This document shows positions 1 to 8,561 of a stretch of DNA of 64,000 nucleotides, piece by piece. Source of the DNA: Massilia sp. NR 4-1 (GTDB lineage Bacteria > Pseudomonadota > Gammaproteobacteria > Burkholderiales > Burkholderiaceae_D). Below the pieces are notes generated by a model that ran no database searches, was not told the DNA's origin, and saw only the letters and a program-made list of their open reading frames with translations. How positions within the stretch are numbered: position 1 is the first letter of the stretch; each line of letters begins with the position of its first letter. The translations under genes were made by a program, and so were the position numbers. Location of the stretch: NCBI RefSeq assembly GCF_001191005.1, contig NZ_CP012201.1:4526001-4590000 (forward strand), given 5' to 3'.

Positions 1-2
1 CA

Positions 3-545
3 TATATTCCGATTATTGCCGTGAATGGCCACAGCAATACTGCTTATGCCGAATTAAAACCCTGGCTGGAAAATGGGCAGACGGTTTGTTTATTAGGTGC
101 ATCCGGCACCGGTAAATCCACGCTGACCAATACCCTGACTTCGGCGCAGCAGGAAACCGGTGGCAATCGCAAAGGCGATGGCCGTGGACGGCATACGACC
201 ACGGCACGCTCATTGCATATCTGTCCGGATGGCGGCTGCATTATCGACACACCGGGATTGCGCACCTGGCGTCCCGATGCGGATGAAGAAACATTAGCCG
301 CGACTTTTGACGATATCGAAAGCCTGGCCGCCAATTGCCAATTCCACGATTGCCAGCATGAAACGGAACCAGGCTGCGCGGTACGTGGCCAAATCGATCC
401 TGATCGCTTATTGAATTACCACAAGCTGCTGCGCGATGTGCAGCGCAGCCAGCAAACGCCATTGGAAAGAATCGCCGCGCGCTCCAAGTGGAAAGTCATC
501 ATCAAGGCGAGCCGCACACGGGGACGCGAGAAACGCAGCCAGTAA
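3..545 (+). CDS. rsgA: Ribosome small-subunit GTPase RsgA, C-terminal part (5' truncated by window edge)
   Basis: The reading frame is open from base 3, so the gene begins before the window. What remains is the second half of a circularly permuted GTPase: P-loop GASGTGKST, then GRGRHTTT (G2) and DTPG (G3). It is followed by the zinc-binding tail with C, H, C and C ligands in NCQFHDCQHETEPGCAV. This layout is diagnostic of RsgA (YjeQ), which binds the 30S subunit and helps late maturation and factor release. The OB fold and the NKxD motif would lie upstream. A strong terminator follows directly. The family call is firm; whether this is the main copy or a paralogue cannot be told. Confidence 0.9.
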   Translation, partial: YIPIIAVNGHSNTAYAELKPWLENGQTVCLLGASGTGKSTLTNTLTSAQQETGGNRKGDGRGRHTTTARSLHICPDGGCIIDTPGLRTWRPDADEETLAATFDDIESLAANCQFHDCQHETEPGCAVRGQIDPDRLLNYHKLLRDVQRSQQTPLERIAARSKWKVIIKASRTRGREKRSQ

Positions 546-552
546 GCCTCTC

Positions 553-589
553 GGCCGCGCCCGATCCTCGGATCGAGGCGCGGCCTTTT
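553..589 (+). terminator. Rho-independent terminator after rsgA
   Basis: Perfect 9-bp stem GGCCGCGCC (553-561) and GGCGCGGCC (577-585), with further pairing CGATC/GATCG inside, followed by TTTT. It lies 8 bases after the rsgA stop codon. Confidence 0.85.
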
Positions 590-605
590 CGCCTTGCTTT
601 TGCAC

Positions 606-636
606 CAATATTTAGCTTGATCAAGCTGAAATATTG
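606..636. repeat. 31-bp near-perfect palindrome, function unknown
   Basis: CAATATTT, then AGCTTGATCAAGCT, then a single bulged G, then AAATATTG. The outer 8-bp arms are exact complements and the inner 14 bases are a perfect palindrome. It lies after the rsgA terminator and about 60 bp before the putative promoter of the lipoprotein gene. It has no T tract, so an operator is more likely than a terminator. Confidence 0.6.
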
Positions 637-671
637 CACATAACCCAAGGCAAGCGCCCTCTGCGCCGGAC

Positions 672-700
672 TTTGCTCCAAGCTGGGAGTACACTATAGC
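672..700 (+). promoter_or_regulatory. Putative sigma-70 promoter for the lipoprotein gene
   Basis: TTTGCT (672-677), 17-bp spacer, TATAGC (695-700), 39 bases before the ATG at 740. The -35 element is weak. It is downstream of the palindrome at 606-636. Confidence 0.4.
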
Positions 701-739
701 TTCCGGCTGTATCAGCCCTAATGAGAGTGACCGCTTACC

Positions 740-1291
740 ATGCGCCGACTTGCGCCCCTTGCCCTAGTTTTTGTGCTCGCTGGCTGCAGCGACAATTACA
801 CCGCTCCCAGCCTGTACATGGCCACCACGCCCGAGTGCAAAACCTGGGCCGAAGGCTCAACCTTCCAGCTGCCGCGCGGCATTACCGTGTCGGCCACGGC
901 TCCCACTACCCTGCCCGATGGCGGTGTGGAATTTGCGATGATTTATATGGTCCCGCGCGGCAATGAAGTGCAGTTCACCAGCCGCGCTTTTAAAATCAGC
1001 CAGCCCAAAGGCGAAGTCATTGCCCCGGCCGAAGTCGTCAGCATTTACCAGCGCGGCACCAATCAGCGCGCCGACCTGGTGGAAGTGATTAAAGAAGTGC
1101 CATTAATGATGATTTCAGTCGGCACCTCGGATGAAACCCAATTCCGCTATTCCTTCCGATATACGGGTAAATTACCGGAGCGTTTCGACGTCACCCCACC
1201 CACCACCATTATTCGTGGTAATCGTTATCCGGTGCGTACATTCACCTACCGCTATTTCGCCGACCGCAAAGCCTACGGTTTATGTACCTGA
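740..1291 (+). CDS. Putative lipoprotein of unknown function
   Basis: A 183-aa protein. Its N-terminus MRRLAPLALVFVLAGCSDN is a lipoprotein signal with lipobox LAGC, so the mature protein would start at Cys16 and be membrane-anchored. The rest is hydrophilic, predicted largely beta, with no family I recognise. A DUF433 gene begins 27 bp after its stop, so co-transcription is possible, though the functional link is unclear. Confidence 0.7.
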   Translation: MRRLAPLALVFVLAGCSDNYTAPSLYMATTPECKTWAEGSTFQLPRGITVSATAPTTLPDGGVEFAMIYMVPRGNEVQFTSRAFKISQPKGEVIAPAEVVSIYQRGTNQRADLVEVIKEVPLMMISVGTSDETQFRYSFRYTGKLPERFDVTPPTTIIRGNRYPVRTFTYRYFADRKAYGLCT

Positions 1292-1318
1292 AATAATGAA
1301 AGCCTGGAGAGTTTGTGT

Positions 1319-1561
1319 ATGAAGCTCGATATTATCCAATGCAATCCACAGATCATGGGGGGAACTCCAGTCTTTACCGGTACCCGCGTGCCCTTGAAAA
1401 ATCTGTTTGACTATTTATCCGGGGGCGAAAACCTGGATAGCTTTCTTGAAGACTTTCCCTCAGTAAGCCGCGCCAATGCCTTGGCAGCGTTGGAGATGGC
1501 TCACGAAAGCCTGGTAGACCATGCGCCTCCTGCTCGACGAATCGCTACCGAGAAAGCTTAA
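1319..1561 (+). CDS. DUF433 family protein, putative antitoxin
   Basis: An 80-aa DUF433 protein with the family core NPQIMGGTPVFTGTRVPLKNLFDYL and a short helical C-terminus. DUF433 proteins are small winged-helix-like proteins usually encoded just before a DUF5615 PIN-like protein and regarded as the antitoxin. A TTG lies six bases upstream (1313), but I prefer the ATG at 1319 because GGAG at 1306-1309 is then 9 bases away. The 3' end overlaps the partner gene by 41 bp, which suggests coupled translation. Confidence 0.8.
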   Translation: MKLDIIQCNPQIMGGTPVFTGTRVPLKNLFDYLSGGENLDSFLEDFPSVSRANALAALEMAHESLVDHAPPARRIATEKA

Positions 1562-1838
1562 GGCCGAATTTACTGGCCATGACGTACAAACTGTCGTTGA
1601 GATGGGTTGGGGCGGGGTGCAAAATGGCGAGCTGCTTCGCCAAGCGTCGCAGGCCTTCGATGTCCTTATCACGGCGGATCAGAATCTACCCAGCCAGCAG
1701 CGTTTGCTGGCCCTTCCCCTGGCAGTAATCGTTCTGCGGCCTGGGAGAATCCGAATCGATACCTTGCGCAGCATAATACCCGCCATCCTGGCCTGTCTGG
1801 ATCATATTCAGCCTCGCAGCCTTCACATGATCCCTTAG
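1521..1838 (+). CDS. DUF5615 PIN-like protein, putative toxin
   Basis: A 105-aa protein with the DUF5615 signatures LLLDESLPRKL near the N-terminus (an acidic residue of the PIN-like active site) and VLITADQNLPSQQ in the middle. The family is predicted to contain Mg-dependent RNases related to VapC. The gene overlaps the DUF433 gene in another frame, the usual order for this pair. The protein is full-length for the family and the acidic residues look intact, so it may be active. Its target is unknown. Confidence 0.8.
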   Translation: MRLLLDESLPRKLKAEFTGHDVQTVVEMGWGGVQNGELLRQASQAFDVLITADQNLPSQQRLLALPLAVIVLRPGRIRIDTLRSIIPAILACLDHIQPRSLHMIP

Positions 1839-1850
1839 CGCCAGAAAAAG

Positions 1851-1876
1851 AAAAGGCAGCCGAAGCTGCCTTTTTT
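1851..1876. terminator. Bidirectional terminator between the TA-like pair and atpC
   Basis: AAAAGGCAGC, loop CGAA, GCTGCCTTTTTT. The stem has A and T tracts on opposite sides, so it can end the plus-strand toxin transcript and the minus-strand ATP synthase transcript. Confidence 0.85.
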
Positions 1877-1893
1877 GCTGTGCTGCGGACCGA

Positions 1894-2319
1894 TCAATGC
1901 TTGGTCTGGCGCAGTTTGGCGATCGCTGCCAGCTGGCCGATAGCGGCTGCCAGTTCAGCTTGCGCTTTCGCGTAGTCGATGCCGGTCTTGTTGTTGGCCA
2001 GGGATTCTTCCGCCAGTTTCTTGGCGGCCTGGGCCTTGGCTTCGTCCAGATCGTGACCACGGATCGCGGTGTCGGCCAGTACCGTCACGGCGTTCGGCTG
2101 CACTTCCAGCAGGCCGCCGGCGACGAAGACGAACTCTTCTTCAGCCTTGCCTGGGATCTGGATGCGCACCGCGCCCGGACGGATACGGGTGATCAGCGGC
2201 GTGTGCTTCGGGTAGATACCCAGCTCGCCCTGTTCGCCCGGCAACGCGATGAAGGTGGCTTCGCCGGAGAAGATTTCTTCTTCGGCCGAGACCACGTCAA
2301 CGTGAATAGTGTTTGCCAT
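1894..2319 (-). CDS. atpC: ATP synthase F1 subunit epsilon
   Basis: 141 aa. The N-terminal beta sandwich starts IHVDVVSAEEEIFSGEA and contains GELGIYPKHTPLITRIRPG, both typical of AtpC. The C-terminal part is the Ala-rich helical hairpin that regulates rotation. It is a central-stalk subunit that docks on gamma and the c-ring. It is the last gene of the atp operon, 61 bp after atpD, with a terminator following. Confidence 0.97.
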   Translation of the reverse strand: MANTIHVDVVSAEEEIFSGEATFIALPGEQGELGIYPKHTPLITRIRPGAVRIQIPGKAEEEFVFVAGGLLEVQPNAVTVLADTAIRGHDLDEAKAQAAKKLAEESLANNKTGIDYAKAQAELAAAIGQLAAIAKLRQTKH

Positions 2320-2380
2320 GTGTGTCCTATCGGGTGTAAGCGGCGCCGCCCACGGGGCCGCGCCGCGCCAAACTCAACGA

Positions 2381-3781
2381 TTAGTTGAGTTTCTTGGCTT
2401 TCTCGATTGCTTCTTCGATCGTGCCAACCATGTAGAACGCTTGCTCTGGCAGGTGATCGAGTTCGCCGGAGGAGATCATCTTGAAGCCTTTGATCGTGTC
2501 TTTCAGCGAAACGTATTTACCTGGGGAACCGGTAAACACTTCAGCAACGTGGAAAGGCTGCGACAGGAAACGCTGCATCTTACGGGCGCGAGCCACCAGC
2601 AGTTTGTCTTCCGGCGCCAGCTCGTCCATACCCAGAATCGCGATGATGTCACGCAGTTCTTTGTAGCGCTGCAGGGTGCCCTGCACGGAGCGCGCGGTGT
2701 CGTAGTGTTCCTGGCCAACCACCAGCGGGTCCAGCTGGCGGGAGGTCGAGTCCAGCGGGTCCACGGCCGGGTAGATACCCAGGGCGGCGATGTCACGCGA
2801 CAGAACCACGGTGGAATCCAAGTGACCGAAGGTGGTCGCTGGCGACGGGTCGGTCAAGTCATCCGCTGGCACGTACACGGCCTGGATCGAGGTGATCGAG
2901 CCGGTCTTGGTCGAGGTGATACGCTCTTGCAGACGGCCCATTTCTTCGGCCAGCGTCGGCTGGTAGCCCACGGCGGAAGGCATACGGCCCAGCAGTGCGG
3001 ACACTTCGGTACCGGCCAGGGTGAAGCGGTAGATGTTGTCCACGAAGAACAGCACGTCACGGCCTTCGTCACGGAAGGATTCCGCGATGGTCAGACCGGT
3101 CAGCGCCACGCGCAGACGGTTGCCTGGTGGTTCATTCATCTGACCGTAAACCATCGCCACTTTCGAGTTGGCTGGGTTTTCCAGGTCCACCACTTTGGCG
3201 TCGGCCATCTCGTGGTAGAAGTCGTTACCTTCACGGGTACGCTCACCCACACCGGCGAACACGGACAGACCCGAGTGCGCTTTAGCGATGTTGTTGATCA
3301 GTTCCATCATGTTCACGGTCTTGCCGACACCGGCGCCGCCGAACAGACCCACTTTACCGCCTTTGGCGAACGGGCAGACCAGGTCGATCACCTTGATGCC
3401 GGTTTCCAGCAGGTCTTGCGATGGCGACAGTTCGTCGTACGCAGGCGCCACGCGGTGGATCGAAGCCACTTGGTCGTGAGCAACTGGACCGCACTCGTCG
3501 ATCGGGTTGCCCAGCACGTCCATAATACGGCCCAGGGTTGCTTTGCCCACTGGCACCATGATTGGTTTGCCGGTGTTCTGGATGCTCATGCCGCGACGCA
3601 GACCGTCGGAGGAGCCCAGTGCAATGGTACGGACAATGCCGTCACCCAACTGCTGTTGCACTTCCAGGGTCAGCTCGGAGCCTTCCATTTTCAGCGCGTC
3701 AAAAACTTTAGGCATCGCATTGCGTGGGAACTCAACGTCCACCACAGCGCCGATACACTGAACGATTTTGCCATCAGCCAT
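2381..3781 (-). CDS. atpD: ATP synthase F1 subunit beta (catalytic)
   Basis: 466 aa, normal length for bacterial AtpD. It starts MADGKIVQCIGAVVDVEFPR. The Walker A motif is GGAGVGKT in LFGGAGVGKTVNMMEL, followed by the catalytic region GVGERTREGNDFYHEM and Walker B VLFFVDNIYRFT. The DELSEED-like segment reads MDELAPEDK. It carries the three catalytic sites of F1. The gene lies between atpG and atpC with short gaps, as in most betaproteobacteria. Confidence 0.98.
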   Translation of the reverse strand: MADGKIVQCIGAVVDVEFPRNAMPKVFDALKMEGSELTLEVQQQLGDGIVRTIALGSSDGLRRGMSIQNTGKPIMVPVGKATLGRIMDVLGNPIDECGPVAHDQVASIHRVAPAYDELSPSQDLLETGIKVIDLVCPFAKGGKVGLFGGAGVGKTVNMMELINNIAKAHSGLSVFAGVGERTREGNDFYHEMADAKVVDLENPANSKVAMVYGQMNEPPGNRLRVALTGLTIAESFRDEGRDVLFFVDNIYRFTLAGTEVSALLGRMPSAVGYQPTLAEEMGRLQERITSTKTGSITSIQAVYVPADDLTDPSPATTFGHLDSTVVLSRDIAALGIYPAVDPLDSTSRQLDPLVVGQEHYDTARSVQGTLQRYKELRDIIAILGMDELAPEDKLLVARARKMQRFLSQPFHVAEVFTGSPGKYVSLKDTIKGFKMISSGELDHLPEQAFYMVGTIEEAIEKAKKLN

Positions 3782-3811
3782 GTTCGTTCCTTCAAATATA
3801 GTTAAATTCGT

Positions 3812-4687
3812 TTAAACCGCTGCCGCACCGGCGACGATTTCAGACAGTTCTTTGGTAATTGCAGCCTGGCGGGTCTTGTTGTAGACCAGCTTCAGTTCAC
3901 CGATGACGTTACCGGCATTGTCGCTGGCGGCTTTCATCGCCACCATACGGGCCGATTGCTCGGACGCCAGGTTTTCCGCCACCGACTGGTACACCAGCGC
4001 TTCTACGTAGCGCTCCAGCAGTTCGTCGATCACGGTCGCAGCGTCCGGCTCATAGATGTAATCCCAGTTGTGATTACCCTTGTCGGCCTGCACCTTGTCT
4101 GCCGTCAGCGGCAGCAGTTGCTCGACCATCGGTTCCTGCTTCATCGTGTTGATGAACTTGGTGTAGCACAGGTAAACAGCATCCAGCTTGCCTTCCTGGA
4201 ATTTCTCCAGCATGACTTTGACCGGGCCGATCAGCTTTTCCAGGTGCGGCGTATCGCCGATCTGGGTAGCTTGGGCGACCACGGGCACGCCAACGCGGTT
4301 CAGGAAGCCCAAACCTTTATTACCAATTGCCACTGCTTCAATCTTGTTGCCAGCGCCTTCCAGCTCGCGGGTCTTGGCCGTCACCATACGCAGCACGTTG
4401 GTGTTCAGGCCGCCGCACAGACCTTTATCGGTCGTGACGACGATGAAACCCACTGCCTTCGCTTCCGTGCCCTTGGCGTCCGCCAGGAACGGGTGCGTAT
4501 ATTCCGGGTTGGCATTTGCCAGGTTCGCAGCGATGTTCCGAATCTTGTCACTGTAGGGACGGGCGGCGCGCATACGATCCTGCGCCTTGCGCATTTTCGA
4601 TGCGGCGACCATTTCCATCGCCTTGGTGATCTTCTTCGTATTCTCTACGCTCTTGATCTTGCCACGTATCTCTTTGCCTACTGCCAT
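3812..4687 (-). CDS. atpG: ATP synthase F1 subunit gamma
   Basis: 291 aa. The conserved N-terminal helix reads EIRGKIKSVENTKKITKAMEMVAASKMRKAQ, and the C-terminal helix contains AMKAASDNAGNVIGELKLVYNKTRQ. Together these form the antiparallel coiled coil of the rotor shaft. The central GLCGGLNTN motif is present. It couples c-ring rotation to the beta sites. The gene sits between atpA and atpD. Confidence 0.98.
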   Translation of the reverse strand: MAVGKEIRGKIKSVENTKKITKAMEMVAASKMRKAQDRMRAARPYSDKIRNIAANLANANPEYTHPFLADAKGTEAKAVGFIVVTTDKGLCGGLNTNVLRMVTAKTRELEGAGNKIEAVAIGNKGLGFLNRVGVPVVAQATQIGDTPHLEKLIGPVKVMLEKFQEGKLDAVYLCYTKFINTMKQEPMVEQLLPLTADKVQADKGNHNWDYIYEPDAATVIDELLERYVEALVYQSVAENLASEQSARMVAMKAASDNAGNVIGELKLVYNKTRQAAITKELSEIVAGAAAV

Positions 4688-4741
4688 GAGTCCTTACTCC
4701 TTTGCGCTTGAGGGCGGCCCGTCGCCAGGCCGCCGTGCATC

Positions 4742-6283
4742 TTAGAATGCGCCGGATTTCTTGAAATCAGCAATGGCGGCCGACAGCGCAGCTTCGGCGT
4801 CTTTGTCCAGTTGCTTGGTTTCTTCGATCTTGGTCAGCAGAGCAGCGTGCTTGGCCTTCAGGAACGAGTGCAGACCAGCTTCGAACGCCAGCACTTGCTT
4901 CACAGCGATATCGTCCAGGAAGCCCTTGTTCACGGCGAACAGCGAGGCGCCCATCAGGGAGATCGACAGCGGCGAGTACTGGGACTGCTTCAGCAGTTCG
5001 GTCACGCGGGCACCGCGGTCCAGCTGCTTACGGGTCGATTCGTCCAGGTCGGAAGCGAACTGCGCGAACGCCGCCAGTTCACGGTACTGTGCCAAGTCGG
5101 TACGGATACCGCCGGACAGGCCCTTGATGACTTTGGTCTGCGCTGCACCACCCACGCGCGACACCGAGATACCGGCGTTAATCGCAGGACGGATACCGGA
5201 GTTGAACAGCGAGGTTTCCAGGAAGATCTGGCCGTCGGTAATCGAAATCACGTTGGTTGGCACGAAGGCGGACACGTCGCCAGCCTGGGTTTCGATGATC
5301 GGCAGCGCGGTCAGGGAACCGGTCTTGCCTTTGACTTCGCCTTTGGTGAAGGCTTCGACGTAGTCGGCGTTCACACGGGCGGCGCGTTCCAGCAGGCGCG
5401 AGTGCAGGTAGAACACGTCGCCTGGGTACGCTTCGCGGCCTGGTGGGCGGCGCAGCAGCAGGGAGATCTGACGGTAGGCAACAGCTTGCTTGGACAGGTC
5501 ATCGTACACGATCAGGGCGTCTTCGCCGCGGTCGCGGAAGTATTCGCCCATGGTGCAGCCGGAGTAGGCCGAGATGTACTGCATGGCGGCGGACTCGGAG
5601 GCCGAAGCGGCCACCACGATGGTGTATTCCAGCGCGCCGTGCTGTTCCAGGGAACGCACGATGTTCTTGATGGTCGAGGCTTTTTGGCCGATCGCCACGT
5701 AGATACAGGTCATGCCCTGACCTTTTTGGTTGATGATGGCATCAACCGCAACGGCGGACTTACCGGTCTGGCGGTCGCCAATGATCAGCTCACGCTGGCC
5801 ACGGCCGATCGGCACCATGGCGTCGATCGATTTCAGGCCGGTCTGCATTGGCTGCGACACGGACTCACGGGCGATCACGCCGGGGGCGATTTTTTCGATG
5901 GGGGAAGTCAGCTTGGCGTCGACCGGACCTTTGCCGTCGATCGGCTGGCCCAGGGCGTTGACCACGCGGCCGCGCAGTTCAGGACCGACCGGCACTTCCA
6001 GAATACGGCCGGTGCACTTGACGGTGTCGCCTTCCGAGATGTGCTCGTAAGCACCCAGAATCACGGCGCCGACGGAGTCGCGCTCCAGGTTCATGGCCAG
6101 GCCGAAGGTGTTGCCTGGGAATTCCAGCATCTCGCCTTGCATCACTTCGGACAGACCGTGGATGCGGCAGATACCGTCGGCAACGGAAATTACGGTGCCT
6201 TGGTTGCGCACTTCAGCGCCGCCATCAATGCCTTGAATCCGGCTCTTGATCAGCTCGCTGATTTCAGATGGGTTGAGTTGCAT
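4742..6283 (-). CDS. atpA: ATP synthase F1 subunit alpha
   Basis: 513 aa, the standard AtpA length. It begins MQLNPSEISELIKSRIQG. It has the Walker A GDRQTGKS of the non-catalytic nucleotide site, ALIVYDDLSKQAVAYRQISLLLRRPPGREAYPGD, and the arginine-finger region SVSRVGGAAQ. It alternates with beta in the F1 hexamer. It is followed by atpG after 54 bp. Confidence 0.98.
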   Translation of the reverse strand: MQLNPSEISELIKSRIQGIDGGAEVRNQGTVISVADGICRIHGLSEVMQGEMLEFPGNTFGLAMNLERDSVGAVILGAYEHISEGDTVKCTGRILEVPVGPELRGRVVNALGQPIDGKGPVDAKLTSPIEKIAPGVIARESVSQPMQTGLKSIDAMVPIGRGQRELIIGDRQTGKSAVAVDAIINQKGQGMTCIYVAIGQKASTIKNIVRSLEQHGALEYTIVVAASASESAAMQYISAYSGCTMGEYFRDRGEDALIVYDDLSKQAVAYRQISLLLRRPPGREAYPGDVFYLHSRLLERAARVNADYVEAFTKGEVKGKTGSLTALPIIETQAGDVSAFVPTNVISITDGQIFLETSLFNSGIRPAINAGISVSRVGGAAQTKVIKGLSGGIRTDLAQYRELAAFAQFASDLDESTRKQLDRGARVTELLKQSQYSPLSISLMGASLFAVNKGFLDDIAVKQVLAFEAGLHSFLKAKHAALLTKIEETKQLDKDAEAALSAAIADFKKSGAF

Positions 6284-6349
6284 ACTAACTCCTAAATGTT
6301 TTCTCTCAGCTTGCGCGAGGGTATATGGGTCTGCCGAAGCGGGTGCGAA

Positions 6350-6883
6350 TTACGCTACCAGCGCAACACGCATCTGTTGCAGCTTGGCGCGCACCGAAGT
6401 GTCCAGCACTTCATCACCTACCACCACGCGCACGCCACCGATCAGCGATGGGTCGACCGTGACGCTTGGGTTGAGCTTGCGGCTGAATTTCTTTTCCAGC
6501 GTGTTGACCAGCTCAGCCGTTTGGGCTGCGCTCATATCGAATGCGCTCGTGATCTCGGCATCGGCCGCGCCTTCCGCGCTGTTTTTCAACAGCTGGAACT
6601 GGGCGCCGATTTCCGGCAGCAATTCAATACGGCCATTTTCGATCAGCATCGACAGGAAGTTCTGCGCTTCCGCGTTGAGCGGAGCCTTCACCAATGCTTG
6701 AATGGTCGCGGCAACATCACTATCCGACACTTTCGGATTGCGTGCATACGACAGCACCTCGGGGTGGCTGCCGACCTGGGCCAGTTCGGACACCAGATCG
6801 GACCACGCCGCGAGGTTGCCGGCTTGGGCTACGCGGAAGAGGGCTTCCGCGTATGGACGAGCGACGGTTGCGAGCTCTGCCAT
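6350..6883 (-). CDS. atpH: ATP synthase F1 subunit delta
   Basis: 177 aa. It starts MAELATVARPYAEALFRVA, the typical N-terminal helical bundle opening. It ends with PSLIGGVRVVVGDEVLDTSVRAKLQQMR, the AtpH C-terminal signature. It links the F1 crown to the b-subunit peripheral stalk. Only 2 bases separate it from the atpF stop, so translation is probably coupled. Confidence 0.97.
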   Translation of the reverse strand: MAELATVARPYAEALFRVAQAGNLAAWSDLVSELAQVGSHPEVLSYARNPKVSDSDVAATIQALVKAPLNAEAQNFLSMLIENGRIELLPEIGAQFQLLKNSAEGAADAEITSAFDMSAAQTAELVNTLEKKFSRKLNPSVTVDPSLIGGVRVVVGDEVLDTSVRAKLQQMRVALVA

Positions 6884-6885
6884 GA

Positions 6886-7356
6886 TTACAGCTCGGTCGC
6901 AAGGCGCGACAGCAGGTCGGCGTGGGCCGACGCGGTCACTTCGCGCTTCAGGATTTGCTCGGCGCCCTTGACGGCCAGATCGGCCACCTGGGCGCGCAGT
7001 GCTTCGCGGGCCTGGGTGATTTGCTGGTCGGCTTCGGCCTTGGCTTGCGCAATGATGCGGGCGGCTTCGGCTTGAGCGTTGGCTTTGATTTCTTCAGCGA
7101 TCAGCTGAGCGCGTTTTTCAGCGTCCGCAACGCGCTGCGAAGCTTCGTCGCGGGCCGAAGCCAGGGCTTCGTTGGCGCGCTTTTCAGCGAGCACCATGGA
7201 AGCCTGGCCCTGGTCGGCAGCTGCCAGACCGTCGGCAATACGCTTGGCACGCTCATCCAGCGCATTGTTCAGCGCTGGGAATACGAATTTCATCGAGAAC
7301 CATACGAGCACCGCGAAGGTGATCATCTGGCCGATGAGAGACATATTGATGTTCAT
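6886..7356 (-). CDS. atpF: ATP synthase F0 subunit b
   Basis: 156 aa with one N-terminal membrane helix (about residues 5-27, MSLIGQMITFAVLVWFSMKF). A long charged Ala/Glu/Lys-rich helix follows, forming the dimeric peripheral stalk. It matches the usual length of AtpF, and only one b-type gene is present. It sits between atpE and atpH. Confidence 0.97.
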   Translation of the reverse strand: MNINMSLIGQMITFAVLVWFSMKFVFPALNNALDERAKRIADGLAAADQGQASMVLAEKRANEALASARDEASQRVADAEKRAQLIAEEIKANAQAEAARIIAQAKAEADQQITQAREALRAQVADLAVKGAEQILKREVTASAHADLLSRLATEL

Positions 7357-7396
7357 ACCTTGCTCCTAAAAAGAGTTTCCCCGGTTGGAGCGTGGA

Positions 7397-7678
7397 TTAC
7401 TGAGCTACTGCGGTGGCCAGGGCGGTCAGGAATGGGTTGTTGAAGGTGAACAGCAGAGCAACACCAACGCCAATCATCGAGATCGCATCCAGCAGACCAG
7501 CGATAACGAACAGCTTGGTTTGCAGTTGTGGCATCAGTTCTGGTTGACGTGCCGAAGCTTCCAGGAACTTGCCGCCCAGGATAGCGAAGCCGAGTGCGGT
7601 ACCGATGGCGCCCAGGCCGATGATAATGGCAACTGCCAGAACGGTCATGCTTTGTACTTGTGCGATCAGAGCTTGCAT
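7397..7678 (-). CDS. atpE: ATP synthase F0 subunit c (proteolipid)
   Basis: 93 aa with two hydrophobic hairpin helices joined by the polar loop ARQPE (residues 43-47). The ion-binding carboxylate is Asp64 in LLDAISMIGVG. It has a Gly-rich first helix, GLGAIGTALGFAILGG. There is no evident Na+-site pattern (no Gln or Glu pair in the first helix), so proton coupling is inferred. It forms the rotor ring. It is followed by atpF after 40 bp. Confidence 0.97.
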   Translation of the reverse strand: MQALIAQVQSMTVLAVAIIIGLGAIGTALGFAILGGKFLEASARQPELMPQLQTKLFVIAGLLDAISMIGVGVALLFTFNNPFLTALATAVAQ

Positions 7679-7739
7679 TAGATTTCTCCTAATTTAAAAA
7701 AACGAAAGATACTAAAAAAACAAAATATAAAGTTGCTGA

Positions 7740-8543
7740 TTAATGCTTCTCAACCGCGAGGCTAAGGTACACAACCGTCAACGCCATAAACACAAAAGCT
7801 TGCAGAGTTACAATCAAGATGTGGAAGATTGCCCATGGACCACCCAGCAGCCACTGTGCCCACCATGGCAACAACGCGATCAGGATGAAAATCAGTTCGC
7901 CGGCATACATATTGCCGAACAGTCGCAGCGACAGCGAAATTGGTTTTGCCAGCAATTCCAGCATCTGGAACAGGAAGTTGATCGGGGCCAGCAGGATGGC
8001 GGCCGGACCGTGCGCATGGAACGGCGCGGTGAACAGTTCTTTACCCCAGCCGCCGATGCCCTTGGCCTTGATGGAGAAACCGATAATGCACAGCAGCACG
8101 CCGATCGACATGCCGAAGGTGTGGTTCACGTCGGCGGTCGGCACCACGCGCAGCTTGTGCACGCCGAAGAATTCCAGCAAGCGCGGCAGGGCGTCAACCG
8201 GCAGGAAGTCCATCGCGTTCATCAGCCAGACCCAGACGAAAATGGTGATGGCGAGGGGAGCGATCACGGCGCTTTTCGCGTGGAAGGCGCTGTTGACGGT
8301 GTCATTGACCAGCTCCATGACCCATTCAACGAAGTTTTGCAGCTTGCCCGGCACGCCAGCGGTGGCGCGGCGCGAAGCCATGGAGAAAATGCCCAGGAAA
8401 ACCAGGCCGAGAATGGCGGAAACCCAGAACGTATCCAGATTGATGGTGCCGTCCGCGCTTTGCAGGTGCGAAAGGTGGTGTTGGATGTATTCCGTGGCAT
8501 TTGCCGGGCCTGCGTGGCCCCCAGTAGCGTGTTCAGTGGTCAT
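7740..8543 (-). CDS. atpB: ATP synthase F0 subunit a
   Basis: 267 aa, a polytopic membrane protein. The essential arginine lies in SLSLRLFGNMYAGELIF, the hallmark of AtpB. The C-terminal helix QAFVFMALTVVYLSLAVEKH is conserved. The N-terminus is His-rich and polar (TTEHATGGHAG). It provides the proton half-channels against the c-ring. It lies between atpI and atpE. Confidence 0.97.
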   Translation of the reverse strand: MTTEHATGGHAGPANATEYIQHHLSHLQSADGTINLDTFWVSAILGLVFLGIFSMASRRATAGVPGKLQNFVEWVMELVNDTVNSAFHAKSAVIAPLAITIFVWVWLMNAMDFLPVDALPRLLEFFGVHKLRVVPTADVNHTFGMSIGVLLCIIGFSIKAKGIGGWGKELFTAPFHAHGPAAILLAPINFLFQMLELLAKPISLSLRLFGNMYAGELIFILIALLPWWAQWLLGGPWAIFHILIVTLQAFVFMALTVVYLSLAVEKH

Positions 8544-8561
8544 AAGTTGAAATTAAGATGA

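Noticed and set aside
2309..6295. Long plus-strand open frames (up to 498 codons) opposite atpD and atpA
   Set aside because: They are antisense shadows of highly conserved atp genes, produced by GC-rich third positions. Their His/Gln/Arg-rich composition fits no protein family.
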